Source: Ruthenibacterium sp. (GTDB taxonomy: Bacteria; Bacillota; Clostridia; Oscillospirales; Ruminococcaceae). From it: DNA of 35,098 bases. Location: assembly GCA_020025235.1 (NCBI GenBank), contig JAHHSL010000021.1, forward strand, positions 1-35,098. The letters run 5' to 3'. The notes beneath the pieces are model-generated. The model saw only the letters and a program-made list of their open reading frames with translations, was not told the origin of the DNA and searched no databases. Below are positions 15,267 to 24,378 of the stretch, in pieces; positions within the stretch are counted from its first letter, which is position 1; each line of letters starts with the position of its first letter. The position numbers and the translations under genes are program-made.

Positions 15267-16367
15267 ATGAAAATAATCTGTGACCGAACCCTGCTTGCCA
15301 ATGCCGTAGCCGGCGTTTCCAAAGCGGTGACGCAGCGAAGCAGCATCCCCGTGCTGGAAGGCATCCTGATGAAGGCGACCGGCTTCAACCTTGAGCTTAC
15401 CGGATACGACCTCGAGATGGGCATCACCACCAATATCGAAGCCAACGTCCTGGAGCCGGGCGAAGTCGTGCTTTCGGCAAAGCTGCTGGGCGATATGGTC
15501 CGCCGCCTGTCAAGCCCCGAAGTGGAAATCACCACGACCGAAACCAATGCGGCGACGATCCGCGGCGGCATCACCGAATTCAGCATCATGGGCATGAGCT
15601 CCGGCGATTTCCCCGAACTGCCCGCGCCCGGCGCCGACCAGACACTGGATATCGACACGCCCACCTTCCGCGAAATGGTGGAAACTACGCTGTTCGCGGT
15701 TTCGCAGGACGACAAAAAGCCCGCCCACACCGGCGAACTTTTCGCGATCGAACACGATAAACTCACCGTTGTGGCGCTTGACGGCTACCGCCTTGCCATT
15801 ATCGAAAAGCCGATCATGGCCGCAAAAGAAATCAACATCATCATTCCGGCGAAAACCCTCGCCGAAGCGATCAAACTTTTCACAAATGATGAAGAGATCC
15901 TCCACATCGCGGCAAACCGCCGGTTCGTGGTGTTTTCCTCCGCTTCGTACACCGTTATCAGCCGCCTGATCGAAGGCGATTTTCTCGATTACAAGCGCGT
16001 GATCCCCGAAGGCTGCCACACCCGCGTGACCGTGGATGTGCGCGATTTTGCCAATTCGATCGAGCGCGCAAGCCTCATCATCACCGAACGGCTGAAAAAC
16101 CCGCTGCGCGTGACGTTTGATGAAAACATCACCGTGCGCTGCCAGACGACACTGGGAAAAGTGATCGACGAACTGGACGCCGAGATCGAGGGCGAGCCGG
16201 TGGAGATCGGTTTCAACAACCGGTATCTGCTGGATGCGCTGCGCTATTCCCGCTGCGACAAGCTGGTGTTTGAACTCAGCGGTCCCCTTTCGCCCGTGAA
16301 GGTGCTGCCCAAGGACGGCGGCGACTTCCTGTTCCTTGTCCTGCCTGTGAGGTTCAAAAATGACTGA
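15267..16367 (+). CDS. dnaN: DNA polymerase III beta subunit (sliding clamp)
   Basis: The 366-residue product is the ring clamp that tethers DNA polymerase III. It shows the three repeated clamp folds, starting MKIICDRTLLANAVAGVSKAV and including the family block SSGDFPELP. It ends with the clamp C-terminal strand FLVLPVRFKND, which lies at the partner-binding cleft. Length is typical. AAAGGAG lies about 9 bp upstream of the ATG. The last eight bases overlap yaaA (ATGACTGA), so the two are translated together. Confidence 0.98.
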   Translation: MKIICDRTLLANAVAGVSKAVTQRSSIPVLEGILMKATGFNLELTGYDLEMGITTNIEANVLEPGEVVLSAKLLGDMVRRLSSPEVEITTTETNAATIRGGITEFSIMGMSSGDFPELPAPGADQTLDIDTPTFREMVETTLFAVSQDDKKPAHTGELFAIEHDKLTVVALDGYRLAIIEKPIMAAKEINIIIPAKTLAEAIKLFTNDEEILHIAANRRFVVFSSASYTVISRLIEGDFLDYKRVIPEGCHTRVTVDVRDFANSIERASLIITERLKNPLRVTFDENITVRCQTTLGKVIDELDAEIEGEPVEIGFNNRYLLDALRYSRCDKLVFELSGPLSPVKVLPKDGGDFLFLVLPVRFKND

Positions 16368-16575
16368 TCGTATCGTTATCCACACCGAATTTATCAAACT
16401 GGATGCCCTTTTGAAGTACGCGGGCCTTGTGGAAACCGGCGGCGAAGCGAAAGCGTGCGTCCAGGAAGGACTGGTGTCCGTCAACGGCGAAGTGTGCACC
16501 ATGCGCGGCAAAAAAATCCGTCCGGGCGACCGCATTTCCTTTGACGGAAGCGAAATCGAGGTTGCATCCGCGTGA
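16360..16575 (+). CDS. yaaA: S4-domain RNA-binding protein YaaA (RlbA)
   Basis: The 71-residue product is a single S4 RNA-binding fold (FIKLDALLKYAGLVETGGEAK, then VSVNGEVCTMRGKKIRPGD). It is the small protein found between dnaN and recF across Bacillota and is linked to ribosome assembly. It overlaps dnaN by 8 bp and recF by 4 bp, so all three form one coupled unit. Confidence 0.93.
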   Translation: MTDRIVIHTEFIKLDALLKYAGLVETGGEAKACVQEGLVSVNGEVCTMRGKKIRPGDRISFDGSEIEVASA

Positions 16576-17663
16576 TTTTAACATCGCTTTCGCTCGAAAA
16601 TTACCGCAATATCGAACACGCGGAATTTGAACCGGGGCGTGAGCTGACCGTGATCTGCGGAAAAAACGGTCAGGGAAAAACCAATCTGCTCGAAGCCGTA
16701 TGGCTTATGACGGGCGGAAAAAGCTTCCGCGGTGCAAAAGACGCCGAGCTGATCCGCGAAAATGCCGAATATTCGGTGGTGGAAGGCACGGCGGAAAGCG
16801 CCGAACGCGAAAACCGCATCCGCATTTTCATCGGAAGCAGCACCCCCGGCGGCCGCCGCGCCCGAACCGCAAAGGTGAACGGCGTCGATTACGGCCGCGC
16901 TACCAATGCGGCGGGAACCTTCACCGCCGTGGTGTTCGACCCCGGCCATTTGAGCCTTGTGAAAGGCAGCCCCGACGGACGGCGGAAATTTCTGGATGCG
17001 GCGCTTTGCCAGCTTTATCCCGGATATGTCACGCTGTTTCGCCGGTATACCCGGCTTGTCACGCAGAAAAACGCCCTGCTGAAAAAATACCGCGAAACGC
17101 CGGACGCCGAAGCGATGCTGGACGTGTTCGACGAAGAACTTTCCCGCACGGGTACGCAGGTGAGCGAAAAACGGCAGGAATATCTTGCTTTGATCAAACC
17201 GGAGATCGTCGGGACGTATCACGACATTTCCGGTGCAAGCGAAACACTGGATGTGCGCTATGAACCGTGCTGCACCGAAGCGGAAAGCCTTGCCGAAGTG
17301 CTGAAAAAAAGCCGTCCGCGCGATCTTGCCGCCGGTTTTTGCACCGAAGGGCCGCACCGCGAGGATTTTTCGTTTTTTCTGGACGGACGCCCCGCAAAGG
17401 TGTTTGCAAGCCAGGGTCAGCAGCGCAGCGCCGTTTTGAGTTTAAAACTGGCCGAAGCCGCCGGCGCACAGAAAATTACGGGCGAACATCCCGTGATGCT
17501 GCTGGACGACGTGCTTTCGGAATTGGACGAAACGCGGCAGGCATATCTGCTCAGCCGCATGGAATACCGGCAGACCATCGTCACCGCCTGTGATCCGGAT
17601 CTTTTCCGGAAAACGAGCGGAAAAGTGTACCGCATGGAATCGGGCGTTCTGCGCCCCGTTTGA
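16572..17663 (+). CDS. recF: DNA replication and repair protein RecF
   Basis: The 363-residue product is an SMC-like ATPase that with RecO and RecR loads RecA at gaps. It has Walker A GKNGQGKT (residues 30-37), the ABC signature block SQGQQRSAVLSLKLAE and Walker B VMLLDDVLSELD in the C-terminal third. It starts with GTG at 16572, sharing GTGA with the stop of yaaA. It starts ILTSLSLENYRNIE, which is usual for RecF. It is followed by remB after 11 bp. Confidence 0.97.
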   Translation: MILTSLSLENYRNIEHAEFEPGRELTVICGKNGQGKTNLLEAVWLMTGGKSFRGAKDAELIRENAEYSVVEGTAESAERENRIRIFIGSSTPGGRRARTAKVNGVDYGRATNAAGTFTAVVFDPGHLSLVKGSPDGRRKFLDAALCQLYPGYVTLFRRYTRLVTQKNALLKKYRETPDAEAMLDVFDEELSRTGTQVSEKRQEYLALIKPEIVGTYHDISGASETLDVRYEPCCTEAESLAEVLKKSRPRDLAAGFCTEGPHREDFSFFLDGRPAKVFASQGQQRSAVLSLKLAEAAGAQKITGEHPVMLLDDVLSELDETRQAYLLSRMEYRQTIVTACDPDLFRKTSGKVYRMESGVLRPV

Positions 17664-17674
17664 AAGGAACCGTT

Positions 17675-17947
17675 ATGTATTTGCATCTGGGACAGGAAAG
17701 CATCGTGCGCACCAAGGATATTCTGGGTATTTTCGATCTGGATACCGCGACGATCTCAAAGCACACGCGCGATTATCTCACCGCCGCCGAAAAAACGGGG
17801 CGCGTTGTCAATGTCACGTCCGAGCTGCCCAAAAGCTTTATCGTGATGACGGGTGAAAATCCGACGGTCTACATCAGCCAGATTTCCGCCGGCACGCTGA
17901 AAAAGCGCAGCGGCTATCTGGAGGATATCAGCAATATCGAAAAGTGA
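17675..17947 (+). CDS. remB: Extracellular matrix regulator RemB (DUF370 family)
   Basis: The 90-residue product starts MYLHLGQESIVRTKDILGIFDLDTAT..., matching YaaB/RemB, the RemA-related DUF370 protein found between recF and gyrB in Bacillota. In Bacillus it affects matrix gene expression; its role here is inferred only from family and place. GAAAGGA lies about 6 bp before the ATG at 17675. The 15-base earlier start at 17660 has no binding site. Confidence 0.88.
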   Translation: MYLHLGQESIVRTKDILGIFDLDTATISKHTRDYLTAAEKTGRVVNVTSELPKSFIVMTGENPTVYISQISAGTLKKRSGYLEDISNIEK

Positions 17948-17959
17948 TCCGCAAAGGGT

Positions 17960-18032
17960 CATATAAAAAATATATGGCTCTTTAATTTTATAAATTTCAG
18001 GAATCAAAGGGGTATATGAAAATATATATACC
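17960..18032. repeat. Two AT-rich palindromes upstream of gyrB
   Basis: CATATA (17960-17965) pairs with TATATG (17971-17976), with weak outer pairing AGGG/CTCT. GGTATAT (18011-18017) pairs with ATATACC (18026-18032). Neither has a strong T-run. They lie in the 184-bp remB-gyrB gap and may be a terminator/promoter region or a gyrase supercoiling-responsive control region; I could not place convincing -35/-10 boxes. Confidence 0.4.
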
Positions 18033-18131
18033 TTGTGCATTTGATCCCGACAGAACGATCCCCTTTCCGCCCTCTTGATGTTTTTCAAAAAAGCGCGGAT
18101 GGCGGAAATCTATAAGTTTGGAGAATGTGTC

Positions 18132-20057
18132 ATGGCAGAACAGCAACAGCAGCATGAATACGACGGCAGCCAGATCCAGGTCTTGGAAGGGCTTGAGGCC
18201 GTCCGCAAGCGCCCGGGCATGTATATCGGCTCGACGGGTCCGCGCGGACTGCATCATCTTGTCTACGAGATCGTGGATAACGCGATCGACGAGGCGCTCG
18301 CCGGATTCTGCGACCATATCGAAGTGAGCATCTTGAAGGACAACGTCATCCGCGTACAGGATAACGGCCGCGGCATCCCCGTGGATATCCAGCCGAAACT
18401 GGGCATCCCCGCCGTGACGGTCGTATTCACGATCCTGCACGCAGGCGGCAAATTCGGCGGCGACAATTCCGGCTACAAGGTGGCCGGCGGTCTGCACGGC
18501 GTGGGCGCAAGCGTTGTCAACGCGCTGAGCGAATGGCTGACCGTCGTTGTCAACAAGGACGGCACCGCTTACCGCCAGAGCTTTCAGCGCGGCGTTGCCG
18601 ACGCCGATCTGGAAACGCTGGGTGCGACAAGCGAGCCCAACGGAACGATCGTCACCTTCAAGCCCGACCCCCAGATGTTTGAGGTTCTGGAATATGACTA
18701 CAACACGCTGATTACCCGTCTGCGCGAAGAGGCATTCCTGAATGCGGGCGTGCGCATCACCCTGCGCGACGAACGCCCCGGCTGCGAGCAGGAGGAAAGC
18801 ATGTGCTATGAGGGCGGCGTGAAGAGCTTTGTCGAGCACATCCACCGCAAGCAGCAGCTGGAAGTGCTGCATCCGGACGTCATCCACCTGAAAGGCCAGA
18901 TGAACGATTCCATTGCGGAGATCGCTCTGCAGTACAACAATTCATACAAGGAACTGATCCTTTCCTTTGCCAATAACGTCAACACGCCGGACGGCGGCAC
19001 GCATGAAGAGGGCTTCAAAATGGCCCTGACGCGCGTGTTCAACGATTTCGGGCGCGAAAAGGGCTACATCAAGGATAAGGACGACAACCTTTCCGGCTCT
19101 GACGTGCGCGAGGGTCTGACGGCCGTGATCAGCGTGAAGCTGACCGAAGCACAGTTTGAAGGCCAGACGAAAGCGAAGCTTGGCAACACCGAGATCCGCA
19201 CGCTGGTTTCGGGCATCGTCTACGATAAGCTGAAAGAATTTTTTGAAGAAAACCCCGCCGTTGCAAAGGCGATCTACGAAAAGGCCATGCAGGCGGCGCG
19301 TGCGCGCGAAGCCGCAAAGAAGGCGCGCGAGCTGGTGCGCCGCAAATCCGCGCTGGAAACGAGCCGCATGCCCGGCAAGCTGGCAGACTGCCGCGAAAAC
19401 GACCCCGCGAAAACAGAACTGTACATCGTCGAGGGCGATTCCGCAGGCGGCAGCGCCAAAATGGGGCGCGATTCCAAAACACAGGCGATCCTGCCCCTGT
19501 GGGGCAAGATGCTCAACGTGGAAAAGGCGCGCATCGACAAGATCTACGGCAACGACAAGCTGACGCCGGTGGTGCTGGCGCTGGGCTGCGGCCTTGGCGA
19601 AAACTTTGATATCACCAAGCTGCGCTACCACAAAATCTTCATCATGGCCGATGCGGACGTCGACGGCAGCCACATCTGCACCCTGCTTTTGACGTTCTTC
19701 TTCCGCTATATGCGCCCGCTGATCGAGGGCGGATATGTTTATATCGCACAGCCGCCGCTGTTCAAGCTGCAGAAAGGCAAGCAGGTACGCTATGCGTTCG
19801 ACCCCGACGAAATGTCGGCGATCAGCGCGGAAATGGGCCAGGGCACAAAGGTGAGCCGATACAAAGGTCTTGGTGAAATGAACCCCGAACAGCTGTGGGA
19901 AACCACCATGGATCCCGAAAACCGCGTGATCGTGCAGATCACGATCGAGGACGCCATGGCAGCGGACGAAGCCTTTACGATCCTTATGGGCGATAAGGTC
20001 GAGCCGCGCCGCGAATTTATCGAACAGAACGCACAGTATGCAAATCTTGATATTTAA
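18132..20057 (+). CDS. gyrB: DNA gyrase subunit B
   Basis: The 641-residue product is the ATPase subunit of gyrase. The GHKL domain shows RKRPGMYIGST, VDNAIDEALAG, NGRGIPV and a GLHGVGASVVNALS lid. The TOPRIM domain shows EGDSAGGSA and DADVDGSH. The end GDKVEPRREFIEQNA is typical. I start at 18132 (MAEQQQQHEYDGSQ), where GGAG is 8 bp upstream; an earlier ATG at 18075 would add 19 atypical residues. gyrA follows after 33 bp, so both subunits are made from one transcript. Confidence 0.98.
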   Translation: MAEQQQQHEYDGSQIQVLEGLEAVRKRPGMYIGSTGPRGLHHLVYEIVDNAIDEALAGFCDHIEVSILKDNVIRVQDNGRGIPVDIQPKLGIPAVTVVFTILHAGGKFGGDNSGYKVAGGLHGVGASVVNALSEWLTVVVNKDGTAYRQSFQRGVADADLETLGATSEPNGTIVTFKPDPQMFEVLEYDYNTLITRLREEAFLNAGVRITLRDERPGCEQEESMCYEGGVKSFVEHIHRKQQLEVLHPDVIHLKGQMNDSIAEIALQYNNSYKELILSFANNVNTPDGGTHEEGFKMALTRVFNDFGREKGYIKDKDDNLSGSDVREGLTAVISVKLTEAQFEGQTKAKLGNTEIRTLVSGIVYDKLKEFFEENPAVAKAIYEKAMQAARAREAAKKARELVRRKSALETSRMPGKLADCRENDPAKTELYIVEGDSAGGSAKMGRDSKTQAILPLWGKMLNVEKARIDKIYGNDKLTPVVLALGCGLGENFDITKLRYHKIFIMADADVDGSHICTLLLTFFFRYMRPLIEGGYVYIAQPPLFKLQKGKQVRYAFDPDEMSAISAEMGQGTKVSRYKGLGEMNPEQLWETTMDPENRVIVQITIEDAMAADEAFTILMGDKVEPRREFIEQNAQYANLDI

Positions 20058-20090
20058 TGCGCATTTACGCTTGAAGATAGGAAGAATGAA

Positions 20091-22649
20091 ATGACAGAGA
20101 ACGAGACTAAACAAGGAACGAGGGTCATCGTCCGCGATATCAAGGACGAAATGGAATCGGCGTTCATCGATTATTCGATGTCCGTTATCACGGCCCGCGC
20201 ACTGCCGGATGTGCGCGACGGTTTGAAGCCCGTACACCGCCGCATTCTTTACACGATGTACGAGCGCGGCAACGACCCTGCCCACCCCACCAAGAAATCC
20301 GCCGATACCGTCGGCGCGGTTCTGGGTTCGTATCATCCGCACGGCGACGCATCCGTGTATGACGCCATGGTTCGTCTGGCACAGGATTTTTCGATGCGTT
20401 ACCCGCTTGTGGAAGGACAGGGCAACTTCGGTTCGATCGACGGCGACCCCGCGGCTGCCTACCGTTACACCGAAGCCCGCATGAGCAAGATGAGCGTCGA
20501 TCTTCTGCGCAATATCGAAAAGGAAACCGTCGATTTTGTGCCGAACTTCGATGAATCGAAAAAAGAGCCGAGCGTTCTGCCCTGCCGCGTGCCGAACCTG
20601 CTGATCAACGGCAGCACGGGCATCGCGGTCGGCATGGCAACAAACATCCCCCCGCACAATATCTGCGAAGTCATCGACGGCCTTGTTGCGCTGATCCATG
20701 ATCCGGATATCGAGCTGGCGGGGCTTATGGAGCATATCAAGGGGCCGGATTTCCCCACCGGCGGCGTCATCATGGGCCGCAGCGGCATCCGCGCCGCCTA
20801 TGCGACGGGCCGCGGCAAGATCACGCTGCGCGGACGCGCCGAGATCGAGGAAAAATCGAACGGACGCTTCCAGATCGTGATCACCGAGATCCCGTATATG
20901 GTCAACAAATCCCGCCTTGTGGAAAGCATTGCCGATCTTGTCAAGGAAAAGCGCGTGGAAGGCATTTCCGACCTGACGGACGAATCGAACCGCGAGGGCA
21001 TGCGCATCGTGGTGGAGCTTAAGCGCGACGCAAACCCGCAGATCGTGCTCAACCAGCTGTACCGCTTCACGCAGCTGCAGGATACCGTCGGCGTCATCAT
21101 GCTGGCGCTGGACGGCGGCGTGCCCAAGATCATGACGCTGAAAGAGATGCTTTCCAAGTATCTGGAATTTCAGGATCAGATCATCCGCAGACGCACGGTG
21201 TTCGATCTGAAAAAGGCGCAGGAACGCGCACACATCCTGGAAGGCCTGCACCGCGCGGTGGATATCGTGGACGAGATCATTGCCACGATCCGTTCGTGCA
21301 AGGGCGGCAAATCCGAAGCAAAGCTTGCCATTATGGAAAAATTCGGGTTCGATGATCCGCAGGCAACTGCGATCGTCAACTTCCAGCTCGGTCAGCTGGC
21401 CGGTCTTGAGATCTTGAAGATCGAAAATGAACTGGGCGAGCTGCACGCGAAGATCAACGAGTGGAACGAGATCCTGGCGGACGACGCCAAGGTCCTGCAG
21501 GTCGTGGAGACCGAACTTCTGGAAATGCGCGAAAAATACGGCGACGACCGCCGCACCGAGATCGCGCACATTTCCGGCGAACTGGATATCGAGGATCTGA
21601 TCCCCGAGGAGGAGTGCGTGTTCACCCTGACGCACGCCGGTTATATCAAGCGCCAGCCTGCGGATACCTATCAGGCACAGCGCCGCGGCGGACGCGGCAT
21701 CACGGCGCTTTCCCGCAAGGACGAGGACTTCGTCGAAGAGCTGTTCATGGCTTCGACGCATGACCATATCCTGTTTGTCACGGACCTTGGGCGCATTTAC
21801 CGCATGAAGGGATATCAGGTCTACGAGGGCAGCCGCACGAGCCGCGGCACCAATATCGTGAACCTGCTGCCGCTGGCAGAGGGCGAAAAGGTCACGACCA
21901 TGCTGCGCGTGGCGGACGATGCACAGGACGAAGGCTTCATCACCATGGTGACAAAGGGCGGCGTCATCAAGCGCACCCCGCTTTCGCAGTACCGCAACAT
22001 CCGCAAAAGCGGCCTGATCGCCATTAACCTGAACGAGGGCGATTCCCTTGCATGGACGCGCATCACCACGGGCGAGGATGAGCTGATCGTTGCAACGCGC
22101 AACGGCATGGCGATCCACATTTCCGAACAGGATGCACGTCCCATGGGACGCAGCGCCACCGGTGTGCGCGCGATCCGCCTGAAGCCGGGCGACAGCGTGG
22201 TGGGCGTCGGCCTTGTGCGCGAAGGCGCAACCGTGCTGACGGTTACCGAAGAAGGCAAGGGACGCCGCACGAACGTGGAGGATTACCGCATTCAGAACCG
22301 CGGCGGCCTCGGCATCCGCAACTACGGCGACAAGGGCCACGTCGCGGGCATCAAGGTCATCGACGAAACCGACGATATCATCCTCATCAGCCTTGCGGGC
22401 ATCATCATCCGCATGCATGTTGCCGATATCAACGTGCAGAGCCGCTACGGCTCCGGCGTGCGCGTGATGCGCCTGGGCGAAGACGACCGCGTTGTAACGA
22501 TCGCCCGCACCGAGCCTTCGGACGAGGAAACGGCAAAGCCCGAAGCGGACGAAGAAGAGATTTCGGCCGAGGAAATGGCTGCAATGGAAGCGGAAGAAGC
22601 GGAAAATGCAGCGCAGGACGAGCTGGAAGCGCCCGCCGATGACGAATAA
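20091..22649 (+). CDS. gyrA: DNA gyrase subunit A
   Basis: The 852-residue product is the DNA-cutting subunit. The catalytic tyrosine is Tyr126 in YRYTEARM. The GyrA box QRRGGRG, which marks gyrase rather than topoisomerase IV, is present in the C-terminal DNA-wrapping domain. The quinolone region reads HPHGDASVYD, so the residue at the place of E. coli Ser83 is Ala87, while the Asp87 equivalent is Asp91. The last 55 residues form an acidic Glu/Ala tail (ETAKPEADEEEISAEE...). AGGA lies about 8 bp before the ATG. Confidence 0.98.
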   Translation: MTENETKQGTRVIVRDIKDEMESAFIDYSMSVITARALPDVRDGLKPVHRRILYTMYERGNDPAHPTKKSADTVGAVLGSYHPHGDASVYDAMVRLAQDFSMRYPLVEGQGNFGSIDGDPAAAYRYTEARMSKMSVDLLRNIEKETVDFVPNFDESKKEPSVLPCRVPNLLINGSTGIAVGMATNIPPHNICEVIDGLVALIHDPDIELAGLMEHIKGPDFPTGGVIMGRSGIRAAYATGRGKITLRGRAEIEEKSNGRFQIVITEIPYMVNKSRLVESIADLVKEKRVEGISDLTDESNREGMRIVVELKRDANPQIVLNQLYRFTQLQDTVGVIMLALDGGVPKIMTLKEMLSKYLEFQDQIIRRRTVFDLKKAQERAHILEGLHRAVDIVDEIIATIRSCKGGKSEAKLAIMEKFGFDDPQATAIVNFQLGQLAGLEILKIENELGELHAKINEWNEILADDAKVLQVVETELLEMREKYGDDRRTEIAHISGELDIEDLIPEEECVFTLTHAGYIKRQPADTYQAQRRGGRGITALSRKDEDFVEELFMASTHDHILFVTDLGRIYRMKGYQVYEGSRTSRGTNIVNLLPLAEGEKVTTMLRVADDAQDEGFITMVTKGGVIKRTPLSQYRNIRKSGLIAINLNEGDSLAWTRITTGEDELIVATRNGMAIHISEQDARPMGRSATGVRAIRLKPGDSVVGVGLVREGATVLTVTEEGKGRRTNVEDYRIQNRGGLGIRNYGDKGHVAGIKVIDETDDIILISLAGIIIRMHVADINVQSRYGSGVRVMRLGEDDRVVTIARTEPSDEETAKPEADEEEISAEEMAAMEAEEAENAAQDELEAPADDE

Positions 22650-22666
22650 AAAAGGAGACCTGCGTT

Positions 22667-22966
22667 ATGGATATGAGAAACTGGAATGTTGATAAGACAC
22701 AGATTGCCGCGCAGCAGGAATCGCTGAAAAAGACCATGGAATTCAAATACATCGGTCACGGCCCGCGCGCAACGGGCTTTCTGGCAAAGGACTTCAAGCG
22801 CAAGCCCGGCCTGTATGCCCGCTGCACCGAATGCGGCTATTATATGCCGCTGGACGCAAAGGGCGAGGAAACCTGCATCTGCGGAAATCTGCGCCGCGAC
22901 GAGCGCACGTTCAAAAGCGAGCTGCCCGCGACGGAAGTGGAGATTTTCCGCGGCACCAAGCGCTGA
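22667..22966 (+). CDS. Small zinc-ribbon-like protein of unknown function
   Basis: The 99-residue product has four cysteines, C53-x2-C56 and C70-x-C72 (CTEC...CICG), a likely zinc site in a short ribbon, flanked by basic residues (KDFKRKPGLY, GNLRRDER). I do not recognise a named family. AAGGAG stands 10 bp before the ATG, and the gene starts only 17 bp after gyrA, so it is probably read on the gyrase transcript. No membrane segment or signal is present. A nucleic-acid or protein-binding role is a guess. Confidence 0.75.
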   Translation: MDMRNWNVDKTQIAAQQESLKKTMEFKYIGHGPRATGFLAKDFKRKPGLYARCTECGYYMPLDAKGEETCICGNLRRDERTFKSELPATEVEIFRGTKR

Positions 22967-22991
22967 ACTGCTCTTTTCCACGAAGAAAACG

Positions 22992-23053
22992 GCCGTCCGC
23001 AGCACGGGAATGGCATGCCCATTTCCGGCGGACGGCTTTCCGTGTTTTTTCCT
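22992..23053 (+). terminator. Long hairpin and T-run after the gyrA transcript
   Basis: GCCGTCCGC (22992-23000) pairs with GCGGACGGC (23028-23036), with an inner imperfect stem (GGGAATGG against CCATTTCC). A T-rich run ends in TTTTTT at 23045-23050. Confidence 0.6.
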
Positions 23054-23121
23054 GTGCGGGAATTTCGGAACAAAAGAGCGGCTTTTGCCGATAACACAGC
23101 GCAATACGGAGAATGCTTTTT

Positions 23122-23823
23122 ATGACAGAAATCGAATATATCGAACAGGACCCCGTGCAGAATGCGGATTTGCTGGAACTGGTGCGCCGCGGCCATTACG
23201 AATGTCTTTATGAAGGCGGCGACGCGGCAATATTTCACGACCCCGTTTACGGGCTTTATACCGTGTGCGGCGGCAGCGAAGCAGACGTGCGCGCCCTTTT
23301 GAACAGAACGCCCGCTGATGTGTCATACATGGCGCACGGCGCGCTGTGCCGTGATCTGGCTGCCAAAAAAACCGGCAGCCGCGGCAACGCCCCGTGCCGG
23401 CAGGCGCGCTACTGCAAAGACACTGCGCCGCAGATCCCGCAGGAATCGTGGGACGGCGTAGAGCTGCGCGATCTGGATGAATCGCACATCGAAATCGTTG
23501 ACCGCGTGTACGGCACGCCCCACAAAACGCAGGATATCGTCGAGCGCATCGAAAAAAAGGCGCTGTTCGGCGCGTTTATCGAAGGCAGACTGGCGGGCTT
23601 CATTGGCTGGCACCCCCAGGGCAGCATCGGCTATCTGGAGGTATTCCCCGAATACCGCCGCAGGGGTCTTGGCTTTTTGCTGGAAAGCGAAGCGCTGCGC
23701 CGCACGCTGGAACGCGGGCAGATCCCCTTCTGCCACATTTACCACACGAATGAGATTTCCATGAACCTGCAAAAGAAAATGGGCTGGGAATTTTCAAAGG
23801 AATATATCTACTGGATGTTCTGA
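23122..23823 (+). CDS. GNAT family N-acetyltransferase
   Basis: The 233-residue product has an FR47-like acetyltransferase fold in its C-terminal half. The acetyl-CoA loop is FPEYRRRGLGFLLESEALRR, preceded by the strand LAGFIGWHPQGSIGYLEV. It ends KMGWEFSKEYIYW, as in many GNAT enzymes. The N-terminal half (about residues 1-110) resembles no domain I can name; it contains CLYEGGDAAIF and two cysteines near 91-97. GGAG at 23108-23111 is 10 bp from the ATG at 23122; the ATG at 23113 is too close. Substrate is unknown. Confidence 0.85.
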   Translation: MTEIEYIEQDPVQNADLLELVRRGHYECLYEGGDAAIFHDPVYGLYTVCGGSEADVRALLNRTPADVSYMAHGALCRDLAAKKTGSRGNAPCRQARYCKDTAPQIPQESWDGVELRDLDESHIEIVDRVYGTPHKTQDIVERIEKKALFGAFIEGRLAGFIGWHPQGSIGYLEVFPEYRRRGLGFLLESEALRRTLERGQIPFCHIYHTNEISMNLQKKMGWEFSKEYIYWMF

Positions 23824-23850
23824 TTTTTTGCGTTCTGCACGAAAAAATCA
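23821..23850 (+). terminator. AT-rich hairpin overlapping the acetyltransferase stop codon
   Basis: TGATTTTTT (23821-23829, includes the stop codon) pairs perfectly with AAAAAATCA (23842-23850) across 12 bases. The stem is AT-rich and lacks a strong following T-run (GTGCTTTTCT), so termination may be weak. Confidence 0.4.
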
Positions 23851-23920
23851 GTGCTTTTCTGTGTGCATTTTTGCCTGCGGCGCCAGAGCACGGCATGCAG
23901 GAGCAGAAAAGGAGCCGAAT

Positions 23921-24334
23921 ATGAAAAAGAAAATCGAGGTCTGGTATCTTCTGCCCGCGGCGGCGCTGCTGCTGGAGCTTTTGCCCGTGAGCGCGGTGCT
24001 TATTTTTGCACATCCTTCTGCGGACGGACAGCTGCAGTATACAAGGCAGTATTTTTCCCACATCAGCGGTACGCTGATCGGATACGGCAATTTCGGGCCG
24101 CTTTTGACGGCGCTTGCCACCTGCCTTGTGCTGATTCTGCTTGTGTGCTTTTACATCACAAAGCGCACCGGGCTGCGCAGCGCGGCGAAGATCGTATGTG
24201 ATCTTGCGGCGGCGGCGTCGCTTCTGCCGCTTGTCATGGGCGGCACGCAGCTTTTGTGCATCGGCGGCATTGCCGTCACGCTGCTGCTTTTGGCAGAATC
24301 CATTTTGCTGTATCAGGCGGGGCGCGCAAAATAA
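23921..24334 (+). CDS. Small four-helix membrane protein of unknown function
   Basis: The 137-residue product begins MKKKIEVWYLLP and has four hydrophobic segments (about residues 9-30, 56-78, 88-105 and 108-128). No family is recognised. AAAAGGAG precedes the ATG at 23921 by 7 bp. It is 44 bp upstream of mnmE and could share a transcript with it. There are no visible catalytic or metal-binding motifs. Confidence 0.75.
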   Translation: MKKKIEVWYLLPAAALLLELLPVSAVLIFAHPSADGQLQYTRQYFSHISGTLIGYGNFGPLLTALATCLVLILLVCFYITKRTGLRSAAKIVCDLAAAASLLPLVMGGTQLLCIGGIAVTLLLLAESILLYQAGRAK

Positions 24335-24378
24335 ATGCGCACCCGTCTTTCCTGAATTCCGGGAAAGGAGTTTGAGCC

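Noticed and set aside
17603..17620. TTTTCCGGAAAA palindrome in recF as a Noc-binding site
   Set aside because: It lacks the central CCCGGG of the known Noc site and lies in coding sequence.
18942..22418. Very long open frame (1158 codons) on the minus strand opposite gyrB and gyrA
   Set aside because: It is a mirror of the codon pattern of two certain genes, is rich in His, Asp and Arg in the way such shadows are, and has no ribosome binding site.
23113..23121. Start of the acetyltransferase at the first ATG (23113)
   Set aside because: It is one base from the GGAG site; the ATG at 23122 has a usable 10-bp distance.
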